From assembly GCA_035222895.1 (NCBI GenBank), contig JAVYIG010002373.1, positions 186,001-250,000 of the forward strand: a stretch of DNA of 64,000 nt, written 5' to 3'. The DNA is from Strongylocentrotus droebachiensis. Its lineage: Eukaryota; Echinodermata; Echinoidea; Camarodonta; Strongylocentrotidae. Positions 1 through 11,265 of the stretch are shown here, in pieces. Both the position numbers and the translations under genes were made by a program. Under the pieces are notes generated by a model, which was given only the letters and a program-made list of their open reading frames with translations, had not been told where the DNA came from and searched no databases. Every line of letters begins with the position of its first letter. The first letter of the stretch is position 1.

Positions 1-194
1 AACTAAGCTGTGGGATCATGGGCCAAAGACAAAGACATAGCTCTTTTCGCATATTCTTTATAGGTCCCAAATACTTGCAGACATTTCTGTGTCGGTTTTA
101 TTTGTATGTACTTTGTCAATACATATACTTAAAAACTATAATTGTCAAAACTTGGCAATATATTCATATAGCACCTTTACATAAACATGCTCAA

Positions 195-337
195 AACGCT
201 TTTTACATTAGTTAATAAAAACAAACCCATTATTTTGCTCTCCAAGCAATACTTAAAAACTATTTCGTTTTCCCCTATATCATCTTTTTAGAGAGCGAAA
301 GAGAGAGAAAAAGAGAGAAAGACAGACAGACAGACAG

Positions 338-372
<35 letters not shown>

Positions 373-784
373 AAGAAAGTTGGGTGCATCGTATAGTCTG
401 TACTGTATTATGTTATTTTGTCTCTCCTTTCACCCCCCCCCCCGTTCTGGATTCTTCTTTAGTTTCATTTTATCATGTTTATATCTTTTCGATAAAGTAT
501 AATGTCCGACATATATTATAACCGTCAATTTAGGCTGATAAAGTATTTCATATTAACTTGATGCAACAGAGATTTACATATAAATCTTTTACTTTTTATA
601 TATTGTGTATTTTTCTCATAAAACTGAGTATCTAAATAAAGAGAGATGAAGAAGAAGAAGAGGGAGAAGACGAAGAAGAACAACAAGTAGAACAAGAAGA
701 ACAAGAAGAAGAAGAACACGAAGGGGGAAAAAGAGTGAGAAGAAGAAAGAAAAGATGCGGAGGAGAAAGAAGAAGAACAAAACA

Positions 785-815
<31 letters not shown>

Positions 816-930
816 CAGACAGAGAGAGAGAGAGAGAGAGAGAGGGAAAGTTGGGCACATCGGTATATAGTCTGTACTGTATTTACGTTTTGGAGAGTAG
901 GGGGGGGGGGGGGGGGGTCTGAGCATGTGA
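195..930 (+). repeat. Dispersed GA/poly-C repeat, copy 1
   Basis: From about 195 the sequence matches 53768-54545 by eye: an AT-rich lead, a GA microsatellite (about 295-372), a short conserved stretch reading GTATAGTCTGTACTGTATT, a poly-C tract (432-443), then an AT-rich stretch and a purine-rich GAAGAA block. A second partial round ends with GTATATAGTCTGTACTGTAT and a poly-G tract at 900-917. Related copies lie at 50500-50850 (inverted), 51525-51815 and 53200-54765. It encodes nothing convincing: open frames here are Ser/Leu or Arg/Glu low complexity. Confidence 0.7.
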
Positions 931-1368
931 ACAATCTATAAACCCCTTTTTCGGAGCTTTTATGAAACGTGTCTACTAAAAAAAAAGCCCCAGCCACCCG
1001 CTTCCGCGGCCCCTGCATAGTTTGAGAGTTACATGGCCTATAGAGGGCGGTCAACTGGTATCAGTGGAAAGCAATATGAGAAGGTCGCGCTCAGTTCTTA
1101 AGTCACCAGAGCGTACGATCTTTTATGCGGGATTTTCGCTTGGCGACTTTTCAATAGAGCGTTTCGGACGATTGTGGTTTTCACGCAAACTAGGCCGCGT
1201 TGCATAAAGCCGCGTGATTACTGCCACTCGAATTGATCCAAGGCGCCTTATTGAAGTTCTTTTCTGCTTTTCAGTCTTCCGTTATAAAAAATAAAAAAAA
1301 CCTACATATAACCCCATCAGGATAGGGTTTTTTGCTCTTTATAAGATGTAATTTTTCGAGCTGCGACC
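931..1368. other. Unassigned stretch
   Basis: No gene, known repeat family or splice-flanked exon is recognised here. The 61-aa open frame at 1022-1207 has no domain I recognise. Confidence 0.4.
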
Positions 1369-1878
1369 TCACAAATCTTTAAAATATTTCCTCGCTCCAT
1401 TCGCTCGGTCGCAAATAATTTTGGGGACCATCATACTTAACTGCAAAGTATGATGCTTAAACAATATCTTGTACTGTGTACAAAGTGAAACAAATATTGA
1501 AATCATCCCTGATAATGCAATCACAATGTAAAGGTATATACCAATGTCTGAAACATGAGATTTCCCTTTGAAGGTGCCCTTTTTTTCTTGGTGCCCCCTC
1601 TTCTCCTCAAACTTCGGATGTCGCTTGACCGCCCATGGCCAAACTGATGCATTTCCCGCCCCTTGATCGCATATGAATTCTTTAAAACTCTTATCACACG
1701 TTAGAAGATTTTGATAACTTGTTGTTAGATCGGTACAAGTCGTACACAAGTCATCGCAACTTAAACCGAGCTCGCGTGACTCGTACATACACTGTCGCTC
1801 ATAATGGTGGAATATTTTTTTAAAATCCCAATTCATGGACAAATCTTCTGTGTGCTCATGCCTTGAGCCATAATGCAT
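1369..1878 (-). CDS. Unrecognised 169-aa ORF with Cys-rich part and one membrane segment
   Basis: This minus-strand frame looks more protein-like than the neighbouring ORFs. Residues about 30-70 hold six cysteines (including CDDLCTTC), there is an NAS glycosylation site near 77, then a Lys-rich stretch and one hydrophobic segment around 112-131 (GIYLYIVIALSGMISIFVSL), ending with a short basic tail. That suggests the end of a single-pass membrane protein, or one exon of a multi-exon gene. I do not recognise the family. The start codon lies inside a repeat also present, inverted, near 5459-5481, and a ~30 bp piece of the ORF (about 1778-1810) recurs inverted at 2307-2338. It may therefore be a multicopy or transposon-carried gene, or chance. 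No upstream splice acceptor or promoter is evident. Confidence 0.3.
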   Translation of the reverse strand: MHYGSRHEHTEDLSMNWDFKKIFHHYERQCMYESRELGLSCDDLCTTCTDLTTSYQNLLTCDKSFKEFICDQGAGNASVWPWAVKRHPKFEEKRGHQEKKGTFKGKSHVSDIGIYLYIVIALSGMISIFVSLCTQYKILFKHHTLQLSMMVPKIICDRANGARKYFKDL

Positions 1879-1885
1879 GGCCGTC

Positions 1886-2339
1886 CAGAGGATTTTTTTA
1901 TGTTGGGGACCGGGGTAAAATGCAATAAATTATTGAAAATTTATTGCATTTTCCGTGTTTTTTATATTTATGGAAAGTGCCCCCTACCCTAGCCCCCGCT
2001 GCGTACAGTCATGGTTCAGTGACAAAACAATGGCCTCGTAACTGTGAGGCCCCAGGATCAAAACCGTGTCGATGTGCTATATTAGTGCCCTTTTGTGGGG
2101 CATTAATCCTCATTACTGTCATTTATGACTTGAGGGCGTAGGTCCCCTAGTGAATAAGCATAGTCGCATACACATGCTTTAGCAGTCCCGCAAAATACAC
2201 ATTGGCAAATTATTATTCAATAAAATCTGAGAATGTATACTATTATCTAGATTTATTATTTTTAAATCATTTTTAGAATAATTCCATAAATTGGGGTAAA
2301 ACTAAAATATTCCACCTTTATGAGCGACAGTGTACATCG
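1886..2339 (+). repeat. Dispersed ~450 bp repeat, copy 1
   Basis: This direct copy matches 5487-5935. It starts with a GGATTTTTTTATGTT motif, contains a palindromic AATGCAATAAATTATTG stretch, and ends in ATGAGCGACAGTGTAC. The same ends occur in inverted orientation beside both copies, so it behaves like an element with inverted-repeat ends. No protein is encoded. Confidence 0.65.
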
Positions 2340-2474
2340 TAGGAAACTCCATAATGCGTCGTATGATAATTCATGCAAATACCATACAAATTAGTAAATT
2401 TCAAGCGAGTTCACTCGAGTTTACGCGAGTTCAAGCTCGCACCAGCTCGCCACAACTCGAGGCTCCAACTCGGC

Positions 2475-3115
2475 TAAGTGGGAATCCTGCTTTATATCGC
2501 TCACACAAAGCGCGCGAAAGGCCGCCGAAGGCGGTCCTTTCGCGAGTATTGCTATAAGGTCCGTTGCTTGGTGTACTGATTCTCTAATAAACACCAACAG
2601 CAGCAACAAAATAACAACAAATGTTCAGTTTTTGTATCACCCTCTTCTTTCACCAAGAATATATCGACAACAACAACGACGGCAGCAGCAGCAACAACAA
2701 CAACAGTAATGACAACAACAATAATAACCACAATAACCACAACAGTTCAGGTTTTGTAACACCGTCTACTTTCACGAAGAATATATCGATACATGAGAGA
2801 AAATGAGCATGCGCACAACACGATTTACGATTGCTTGTAACTGAATATATAGAGGGTCATTGCCAACGCAAGACATCTAACGGGTTGACGCCGTTTGATT
2901 ATCTCTACAAGGCTGCCCAGAAATATTTATCAACATTTAATCACTAGCGACAGAGCTAAGGTGTGACGTTAATTTTGAATTTTATAATAATTTGTTGTGA
3001 ATTAGGCTCAGAATAGTTAGAAATATACTGTTATGCGTGCTTCATGTAGATTATCAAAACCTTTGGTATAATACTGGTATAGGCTACTTTCATAATTCAT
3101 TGCCTAGTAAGTTGA
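2475..3115 (+). repeat. Duplicated flank with hairpin and CAA/CAG microsatellite, copy 1
   Basis: Direct copy of 16740-17350. It opens with a near-perfect hairpin: GCGAAAGGCCGCC, a GAA loop, then GGCGGTCCTTTCGC (about 2514-2543). An imperfect CAA/CAG run (about 2590-2745) follows, then unique-looking sequence with a GGGTTGACGCCGTTTGATTA motif, all shared by the second copy. It is the left edge of the duplication that made the two lectin genes, or a dispersed repeat at both breakpoints. Confidence 0.7.
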
Positions 3116-3249
3116 CATGTCAAGGGAATCCGAATTTTCAAATGGCGGCCCATTGACCGAATTTGCCCCACCAGACAATTGCATGCAGCCCACAAACAAA
3201 AACCGTTCATGTTACAAAGCTCCATTACCGAAGTGTCTCAAGGCTCGCT

Positions 3250-5360
3250 GATATGGGGTCTGGTCGCTATTCATTAGGACCGCTATTCATAACGTGAAAG
3301 TTCCCATACCTGCAGGACCGCTATTCATAATAGGAGAAGAGGGTTACTATTAGGGTGATCACACTGCCTGTGCACACAGTCTGCCCCGCGAACACACACA
3401 CACAACAGCAGTCAGTTGGTAGAAATAGCAATTTTTGTAAATTTATTTAAAAAAAACTAAACAATATTTTTAAATTTTTATTTCACATATATTTCAAGCA
3501 TACTTTTAACTACAATTCAGTGTAGTTTCATTGTTATAGGCATGTGGGAAATATGTTAAATTATTTAATTAGAATATTGTCTTTTCAGCCATGTGTGACA
3601 TGGCCCGCTGATCGCCCATTGACTTGCACTGTTGTTATTCTGCGTGGTGAAAATGCACCTCAATGTATAAAACTCCCCTACAAAAATGCAATATCCTCAT
3701 GTGTTTCACTCATTAAATCAATTTGTTATTTACACTCAAGGTAGCCACAACTGTACTGGTGTCACCAAACTTGTTTTTACTCTGAAATTCAGTCCCTGTG
3801 AAATGTTATGGCCTGTTGAATGGTTTCTCGGAAAAACGTCATAAATCCTCAAATCTGACATCTTTTAAAAGAAAAAGATACTGTGATTGTAGCTGAAAGT
3901 CTGCAAATTCTTATCATATGATCGGTTTTTCTGAATAATTTGTGAAACACATGAGGAAATAGCTGTAACGGCGATCCAAGTAATTTCCATCGCCATATTT
4001 CATTGGCATTGCAAAAATATTTGGAATTTAAGGTTAATATTTGGTGTAAATATGATCTATGAATATATGATTTAAAAAATGCCAAAAAAATGAACAGTTT
4101 GACTTTCCTAATTTGCATAATGAGTGCGCGAATATATAATTAGCTGAAATGACCTAATTTGCATATTTGATGAATATTCATGATTTTTTTAAATTTCAAA
4201 TAAAATATATTTCCATACCTGTCTGATATACACCGATTCGGGCGACTTCTGGTGGAAGTGCGCCCTCATAAGGTGACGCCATAACTGGGGGGCGTCTGAC
4301 TGCAGCTAGCTAGCTTACATTGCATTGAAAATGCAAGAAAATTAAGCACTGACGTAGTGCAGTTTGATACCGTATGTTGCATTGACCTCGTCAGCTCAAT
4401 TAGCTCTCTGTACTGTCAGCTGGATCGGAGAAGCCCCCCAGTTATAGCGCCGCCACCGGCGGGCAGGTACATAAAACCCCCAAACCGAATCGGTGTATAC
4501 ATAGGTTTCACTGATGTATCATGTTCGGTTTTGATTTGATTACATATGCGCATATTAATTAGGCGGACTTAGTTATTTTCACAACTTTTTCATATCTGCA
4601 GATTCGCAAAAATGGCAAAAGTGACTTAATTTGTTGGCTTCTGTTTCCAAAACGGTATTAGATATATGAATTTTCATTTTTGGATTTTTTTACCACAAAG
4701 CTGATTTTTTAGTGTCTTATTATTTGTGTCCGAGAAAGTGATGAATTAAATTGTCAACTTTGTCGAATTTTGCCATTTTTGCCAATTTGACCATTTCTGG
4801 CAGGTTTTTCGGTAATTTTGCGATTTAAAAAAAATGGTATAAAATCACAACGCATTGACCGATTTCAATTCTGTTTGTTTTGTTTTTTGAAGCTTTCATA
4901 GAGCTTGATCATTTGCAATCATCAAATAACATGTGTTTGTTGAACTTATTTTTGGTGTGCTATACCTATTACTATTCATAAAGAAATAAGGACCGTTATT
5001 CATAAGGACCCCTATTCATCATGTGAGATGAGGGTCGCTATTCATAATTCATATTGAGGGTCATTATTGGTAAGGACCGCTATTCATAATACGAAATCGG
5101 GGTCGCTATTCATAAACATGCGAAGGGGCGCTATTCATAATTTACATTTGGGGTATCAAGGACCGTTATTTATAATACAAAATGAGTGTCTATATTCATA
5201 ATACGAGGAGAGGGACGCTATTCATAATATGAAATGAGGGTCGCTATTCATAATAGGAGTAGAGGGTCGCTATTCATAATACGAAATGAGGGTCGCTATT
5301 CATAATATGAGGAGAGGGTCGCTATTCATAATACGAGGATAGGGTCACTATTCACCGCCC
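3250..5360 (+). repeat. GGTCGCTATTCATAAT minisatellite region
   Basis: Between about 4970 and 5360 a unit of roughly 25-35 bp containing CGCTATTCATAAT recurs about a dozen times, with variable spacers such as ACGAAATGAGG. Two or three outlying copies sit at 3255-3345. The region between is AT-rich without a gene and includes the palindromic element at 4228-4506. Unit 2 of the lectin gene duplication lacks this whole block, so it was inserted in unit 1 or lost from unit 2. Confidence 0.7.
4228..4506. mobile_element. Palindromic MITE-like element
   Basis: The left end (TATACACCGATTCGG, then GCCATAACTGGGGGGC) is repeated inverted on the right (GCCCCCCAGTTATAGCG, then CCGAATCGGTGTATA). The arms are imperfect but cover most of the element. 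No ORF. It fits a miniature inverted-repeat element; the family is not identified. Confidence 0.6.
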
Positions 5361-5384
5361 CCACAAATACAAAAACAAACAAAG

Positions 5385-5935
5385 AAAATGCAATAAATTA
5401 TCAATAATTTATTGCATTTCCCCCCGGTCTCCAACAGGAAAAATTCCTCTGTAGGGCCATGCATTATGGTTCAAGGCATGCCCACATAGAGGATTTTTTT
5501 ATGTTAGGGGTCGGGGTCAAATGCAATGAATTATTGATAATTGATTGCATTTTCTTTTCTTGTTTGTATTTGTGGAGGCGGCGACGTACCCTAGCCCCCG
5601 CTGCGTACAGTCAAGATTCAGTGGCTAAGCAATGACCTCGTTACTGTGAGCCCCCAGGATAAAAACCGTGTCGATGTGCTATATTAGTGCCCTTTTATGA
5701 GTTAATCCTCATTACAGTCAGTTATGACTTAAGGACGTAGGTCCCCTAGTTGATTAGCATAGTAGCATACACATGCTTTAGTAGTCACGCAAAACAAACG
5801 CTCACAAATTAATATTCAATAGAATCTGAGAATGTATACTATTATCTAGATCTATTACGAATAAATCATTCCATAAATTGGGGTACAAATAATTATTCCA
5901 CCATTATGAACAACAGTGTACATAAGATAAAGTAT
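5385..5935 (+). repeat. Dispersed ~450 bp repeat, copy 2, with inverted end
   Basis: 5487-5935 repeats 1886-2339 in direct orientation. Just to its left, 5385-5480 carries the same terminal sequence inverted, making a local palindrome centred near 5480. Confidence 0.6.
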
Positions 5936-6184
5936 TAATAACATTAATTCTGAAGTCATAACTATGTAAAGGTAAAGATACTTTTGTTGATATTGTACTT
6001 TTGAATATTTAGGTTACCGTAAATTACTGTATGATAATGAATGAAATATATATGTATTTATGTATAAATACTACGAGTGCAGAGGTTTCTTATTTAACTG
6101 TTTGCTGAATAGGTGACTAGATGTACAAAGATTTACCAATTGTAAAGAACAAGCAAAACAGATGAAGTGAATAGAGCAAGAGAA

Positions 6185-6225
6185 CAGGCAGAAGAGAGAG
6201 AGAGAGAGACAGATGGAGACAAATG

Positions 6226-6260
<35 letters not shown>

Positions 6261-6345
6261 TGTGTGAGTTAGAGGGAACGAAAGAAATGGATGAGAGAGA
6301 GAGAGTGAGAGAGAGAGAGAGAGAAAGAAGATGTAGAATGAGAGG
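6185..6345 (+). repeat. GA microsatellite
   Basis: Interrupted (GA)n purine tract. The long Ser/Leu frames on the opposite strand are low-complexity artefacts. Confidence 0.85.
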
Positions 6346-6559
6346 CATAACAATGAGAAACAGAGCATGTAGGTGAGTGAAATGAGAGTAAAGGAAGATG
6401 ATCAAAATGTCTACAACAGGGAAAAAAGAAAGAGAGATGGAATCAGGAACAGAAATACTAGTAATTGGGACACACACACCCACGCAAAGGAAGGGAGTGA
6501 ACAGTGGCGTAATGTAATCAAAGGAAATTGAAAGTGTGATAATAGGAATGATCAATACA

Positions 6560-7463
6560 ATAAAAGTATTTTTGGCATAATTGTTTTCCCCTCATGAAAT
6601 GACACGGTCCTTTTGCAATGAGCTTTTAAATTCATCATGAATTATAAATGAGTACCGTGCGCCTCATTCCTGCTCTCATGTTTATTTCTATTCATCCTGT
6701 TTTACGCTACCTAACATTTTCTCTTGTATAGATCCTCCTCTTTGTTCAAAAAGTAGATCAATCATGAAAAATATAGCGAGGCACGTTTACTCACAAAGTA
6801 TAGAATTATTTCTCCCGTGCAGAAGCACGTACCATCGTACCAGTGCCTTCTCATATATCAATTATTGGAAAACTTTGTCAGCCATTGTCGAAAGCGGTTT
6901 TTTGCTTCAGATGACAGAGCACGTCATAGCCATCATAGGAGGAAGACGGTGGTCTCTTGTAAGTCGTCCTCTTCCCTAAAACCTGGATTTTGCCAGAGTT
7001 TTTCATAAACTCGAGGTACGTTTTCTTCATACAAATATTTTTTAGAACACCTAGAAAAATCTTTTAGAAGATATTTTCAAAGCTAAGGTATCTGATACCC
7101 AAAGTATAGTATTAATCTGTGGGAAAGAAATTGATATTTTCCTCATTGGCGTTATCCGCAGGATTGAGTGTGTGCGGTGTGTATGCGATTCACCCGATCG
7201 ATTGTCCCTTTGATAGGACAACAAATCATAGTTTGTTCTTTATTGCATATGTTAAACCATTGTGTATCACTTAATTTCATACTTCGTAGCTTGAGATGCT
7301 ACGACATAATTTTGTGTTTGTTTTGCTATTTATACATTGTCGGTCAGCAGGTTCATGTAGTTAGGTGACTTTTGTAAATTGGAAAATAAGTACAAAGTAT
7401 TGATGAAAACGTTATTCTTTTGTTAGTCGTAATATTAAAATAATAATTGTGTTTATCTTACAG
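6560..7463 (+). promoter_or_regulatory. Probable promoter, 5' UTR exon and first intron of lectin gene 1
   Basis: This stretch is closely conserved with 17600-18609 upstream of gene 2. Because the coding ATG follows directly on a TTATCTTACAG acceptor, a 5' non-coding exon must lie upstream. Two conserved donor candidates exist: TT|GTAAGT after 6958 and AG|GTACGT after 7015. The second fits the exon-side consensus better. The transcription start and a TATA box could not be placed. Confidence 0.5.
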
Positions 7464-7530
7464 ATGGACTTAACTTGTTGCATTCTTACATTTGTGATCA
7501 GTACGCAAATATATCTCAGTACCGGGGAAG
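7464..7530 (+). CDS. Lectin gene 1, exon 1: signal peptide
   Basis: The exon runs from ATG, preceded by acceptor TTATCTTACAG, to a GTTTGT donor and ends in phase 1. It encodes MDLTCCILTFVISTQIYLST plus GE, a short hydrophobic signal peptide of 22 residues. With the next exon's first two bases it completes an Ala codon, so cleavage is likely near the start of the first lectin domain. The counterpart at 18610-18676 has the same length and phase. The donor GTTTGT is weak but identical in both copies, which supports the border. Confidence 0.75.
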
Positions 7531-8303
7531 GTTTGTAATTTCATCTTTCCTATTCTTTTCTATTCTATTCTATTTGACTATTCTATTATACGAATTACAA
7601 AAAAATGCCAAGAAGATTTAAATAAAGGAATCAGGGCTCGGGTCATAAAATAACTCTTTATGAAAAATACATTCATGAAAAAGGTGTATTTTGAAATTTG
7701 AAACAAGAAAATTGACTTAAATTTCGTATGTCCTCATTTTGTTAGAAAATCCATCTAGGCCTACGTATTAAGGGTTTCTTGAAAGAAAGAATATATTCTA
7801 TACATTTTTTTGTTGTTGATATTTCGCGACTACTTCCGCAACGCATGGAAATATCATCGCGCGATATTTTAATTCCTTCTTTCAAGTCTTGCATATTTTT
7901 TAACCGATATTTCACGGACATTGCACGAACGTTTGTGGGGACTCGTTTCGTCTTTTTTTTTAAAATCTCAAGCCAGCCCAAAAGTTGAGAATTATGGACC
8001 TTATGTACAAATCAAATAGAAACCTGTAGGTTTTATTAATCATCTCTCAAAATCATGGATGCATTGTCAATGATTATTTTTCATTGAGATGGAAGCCTCA
8101 AATCGCAAAACCACAAACTTTGTATTTGCGTAAGATTTTATTGGCGATATGAAGTTATAAAAGCCCACAGCGGATTTTTTATGGGAAAAATCCCAGTCAC
8201 TTTCGGATCGGCATATTATTTGAATAATGCACATTTAAAACGTTACTTTATTTACAAAATTTGATAGCAATATCTGCTGTTTGATTCTATTTCTGTCTTG
8301 CAG

Positions 8304-8666
8304 CTTGTGATGTGAATCAGGTTGAATTCGATGGGTCCTTGTACCATTTCTCTCAAAACCCGTCCGACTTTTACACATCGAAAGTTTCTTGTGAGGATCT
8401 GGGAATGCATCTGGTCTCGATAGGATCCAAGCTAGAACAGGACTTCTTGGTCTACAACCTACCCGACAATAGCTCAGAATACTGGATAGGACTAGACAGT
8501 GTGACTTGGCAAGACGGTTCAAACTTGACTTACAACAGGTTCAGAGGATATCCGTATGATCTTGATGAAGGAGGAACTTATTTCGTAATGCGTATACCGT
8601 TTCCACCCTATTGGCGTGATGACAGTGTCGACCACAAGCATAATTGCATTTGTGAAAAAGAGGGCA
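8304..8666 (+). CDS. Lectin gene 1, exon 2: C-type lectin-like domain A
   Basis: This phase 1-1 exon (363 bases, 121 codons) sits between TTCTGTCTTGCAG and a GTGAGT donor and encodes one complete CTLD, residues 23-143. Visible hallmarks are ACDVNQVEFDGSLYHF at the start, SCEDLGMHLVSIGS in helix 1, YWIGLDSVTWQDG in the core, and ICEKEG at the end. The EPN/QPD and WND sugar-binding motifs are absent, so calcium-dependent sugar binding is not supported. The N-terminal second cysteine is Leu (GSLYHF) and the 'CV' cysteine is Tyr (GGTYFVM), while an extra Cys stands two residues before the last one (NCICE). Two N-glycosylation sites (NSS, NLT) are present. It is nearly identical to 19453-19821, which has two more codons. 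Confidence 0.85.
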
Positions 8667-8809
8667 GTGAGTACTGAAGATTGTGATTCGGATATTATTT
8701 AAACCTACATGAGGGTTAATTTGTGTTGAACTGGTTGTGTCAGGCCACATGAAAATCCAATCACTCTAACCTGAAATCCCGTCACCCCACACACGCACAC
8801 TCGCGCGGA

Positions 8810-9215
8810 TTCAGGCGGGGGCACAGCCGGCCCGTGCCCCCCCTTTTAGCGGCAAAAAAAAAAAAAAAAAAAGAGAAAAGGGGAAAATAGATTAAAAAAA
8901 AAAAAATCCAAGGTATGGGTTAAAGTGTTCGTACTGCGCTGCCCATCACCCAGTGGCGTACGCGAACTTCGCGAAGGGACCCTACCTTTCAGCCGGGGCA
9001 AGCCACGGACTTCCCGATTCTTCCTATTTCCTTCTCGATTTTGCCAAATTTTGTTTCCATTTTGCCAGATTTTTTACTTTTCTTCTCAATCTCCCTTTTC
9101 TTCATGATTTCCCCCAATTTGTGTACAGTTCTTTCATGCACAGATCGTATATATAAAGAGAGTCCAGATTTTCTTTCACGTTGCTCCTTTTTGTGCATAC
9201 ATGTGCGTCACTTAA
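8810..9215 (+). other. Intron 2 filler with poly-A and pyrimidine tracts
   Basis: Holds poly-A runs (about 8855-8905) and a C/T-rich stretch that gives shadow ORFs. It opens with GGCGGGGGCACAG-like sequence common in dispersed repeats. No gene is seen. Unit 2 lacks this block. Confidence 0.5.
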
Positions 9216-10622
9216 TGCTATGGTCACATTACCCAAAAGTAGCCTGCTCGGCGGCCGAGTGTCGAGTTTTTAGCCAATTTTGCCCGGCCACCGAGCGGCG
9301 GCCGCCCAGGCACCGCTTGTTTTTAAGGCATCGCTCGGTCGCTGCTGAAGTTTTAGCGCGGAGTTAAAATTCGGGCGGCGCCTGCTTACTTTCACTCGCC
9401 GCCCAAACTACGCTCGGTGACTGGGCGGTCGCCGCCCGGCGCCGACCTAATCGAGCGTTCACCGTCGAGCGATTGAGGTCAAAAATCGAAGCCGCTAGGT
9501 CAAAGGCTGTCGAGCAGTCGCCGCCCGGTCGCCACCCGGTCGCCGCTGGAAGATCAGACGGTCACTGGGCGGCGAGTCCAAAAATCGGTCGGCAGCCTTT
9601 AACCTAGCGGCTTCGATTTTTGACCTAAATCGCTCGGCGGCGAACGCTCGATTAGTTCGGTGCCTGGGCGGCGAACGGCCGGGCACCGAGCGTATTTTGG
9701 AGCCCCGCCGATCACTGGCCGGCCGCCGTGCAATATCTTTAAAATCAGCCGGCGGCCGGTGGGAGACTGCTCGGGAATCGGTCGGTCACCGGTCGGTGAC
9801 TGCTAGGACACCGCGCGGAAAAAGCTCCGCGATTTCGCCCAGTTTTGACCTAAAATCGACCGGCGACCGGCAACCGACGGAAATCGACAGGGCACCGCCC
9901 AGGCATCGCTGGGGCTCTACAGCCTGCTCGACTTCTCCAAAAATCGCTGGGCGATGCCTAAATTCCGGCGGCGCCTGCTTACTTTCACTCGCCGCCCAAA
10001 CTACGCTCGGTGACTGGGCGGTCGCCGCCCGGCGCCGACCTAATCGAGCGTTCACCGTCGAGCGATTGAGGTCAAAAATCGAAGCCGCTAGGTCAAAGGC
10101 TGTCGAGCAGTCGCCGCCCGGTCGCCACCCGGTCGCCGCTGGAAGATCAGACGGTCACTGGGCGGCGAGTCCAAAAATCGGTCGGCAGCCTTTAACCTAG
10201 CGGCTTCGATTTTTGACCTAAATCGCTCGGCGGCGAACGCTCGATTAGTTCGGTGCCTGCATGGGCGGCGAACGGCCGGGCACCGAGCGTATTTTGGAGC
10301 CCCGCCGATCACTGGCCGGCCGCCGTGCAATATCTTTAAAATCAGCCGGCGGCCGGTGGGAGACTGCTCGGGAATCGGTCGGTCACCGGTCGGTGACTGC
10401 TAGGACACCGCGCGGAAAAAGCTCCGCGATTTCGCCCAGTTTTGACCTAAAATCGACCGGCGACCGGCAACCGACGGAAATCGACAGGGCACCGCCCAGG
10501 CATCGCTGGGGCTCTACAGCCTGCTCGACTTCTCCAAAAATCGCTGGGCGATGCCTAAATTCCAGCGGCGACCGAGCAGGCTACTAATCAGTTGGTCGCC
10601 GCTCTGATTTGTGACCATAGCT
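9216..10622. mobile_element. GC-rich foldback element with internal ~595 bp tandem duplication
   Basis: The ends are inverted repeats: left CTATGGTCACA and GTAGCCTGCTCGG, right CCGAGCAGGCTAC and TGTGACCATAG. The interior is far more GC-rich than the surroundings. A unit starting GGCGGCGCCTGCTTACTTTC occurs at 9374 and 9967, nearly identical over about 593 bases apart from a small CAT insertion in the second. Each unit itself folds back: AAAATCGAAGCCGCTAGG faces CCTAGCGGCTTCGATTTT. The open frames of 60-167 codons here are Arg/Ala-rich repeats of each other and are not proteins. It lies in intron 2 of gene 1 and is absent from gene 2, so it inserted after the duplication or was lost. Confidence 0.8.
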
Positions 10623-10637
10623 TTAGAGCGTGTTGCG

Positions 10638-10854
10638 TAAAGCTGGATTTCCACTCACTCTCAAACGCTAGTGGTTCAGTTTTTGGAGACGGCAATAAGA
10701 ATCGCAAGGAAACGCTTTCAAAGTTCAACCTTTTTCAACCCGTCTGGAGCGGATAAGCGTTTTGATATCGAACTATCGGCAAGCAAAATACAGTATTCCG
10801 CGCATGTACCATTGCGTCTTAGAACGCTTGCGTTTAGAGTATAAATTTAGCTTA
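10638..10854. mobile_element. MITE with TAAGCT...AGCTTA ends
   Basis: The left end (TAAAGCTGGATTTCCACTC) and right end (GAGTATAAATTTAGCTTA) are imperfect inverted repeats, with CAAACGC / GCGTTTAG just inside. About 217 bp, no ORF. Confidence 0.55.
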
Positions 10855-10905
10855 AAGATAAAGTTGAGTTCTGGTCATGCAATTGCATTGTGAAAGAAAC
10901 AGTAT
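10855..10905. mobile_element. Fragment of TTAA MITE family (GGTAAAGACCAGT type)
   Basis: About 50 bp matching the end of the elements at 14586 and 27106 (CTGGTCATGCAATTGCATTG, GTGAAAGAAAC). The remainder is missing. Confidence 0.5.
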
Positions 10906-11265
10906 CATGTAGTATATCAGATTAGCGGTTTATGGCAAATCTAACGAAAATCTTGCCGGAAATCATATTCACTGAAACGCATAAACTATTTTTGCACAGT
11001 TATTGACCATAATATACAGTCAGGTCAGACGACTACCTTGACTTCCACATCTTTATCTTTTCAACTAAGCTCATGTTTTCTACAAATCGTCCTGCAGATA
11101 AAGTGCCTTTGTTAACCTGAACATTCAGAACGAGCCTGGGTGAATTCTGTATGAGTTATGTATTTAACATAACAGAAATCACAAACAGTAAACATAACTT
11201 TTAACAATGCTGTCACAAATGTCAGCATAACCTCTTTCTCCCCTTTCAATTGTTTCTTTTGGTAG

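Noticed and set aside
616-1054. Ser/Leu-rich minus-strand frames, also at 6117-6555, 50692, 51583, 54466 and 57755
   Set aside because: Translations of GA/CT microsatellites.
9495-10587. Several Arg/Ala-rich ORFs of 60-167 codons on both strands
   Set aside because: They lie in the GC-rich foldback element, repeat each other because the DNA is duplicated, and exist in all frames.
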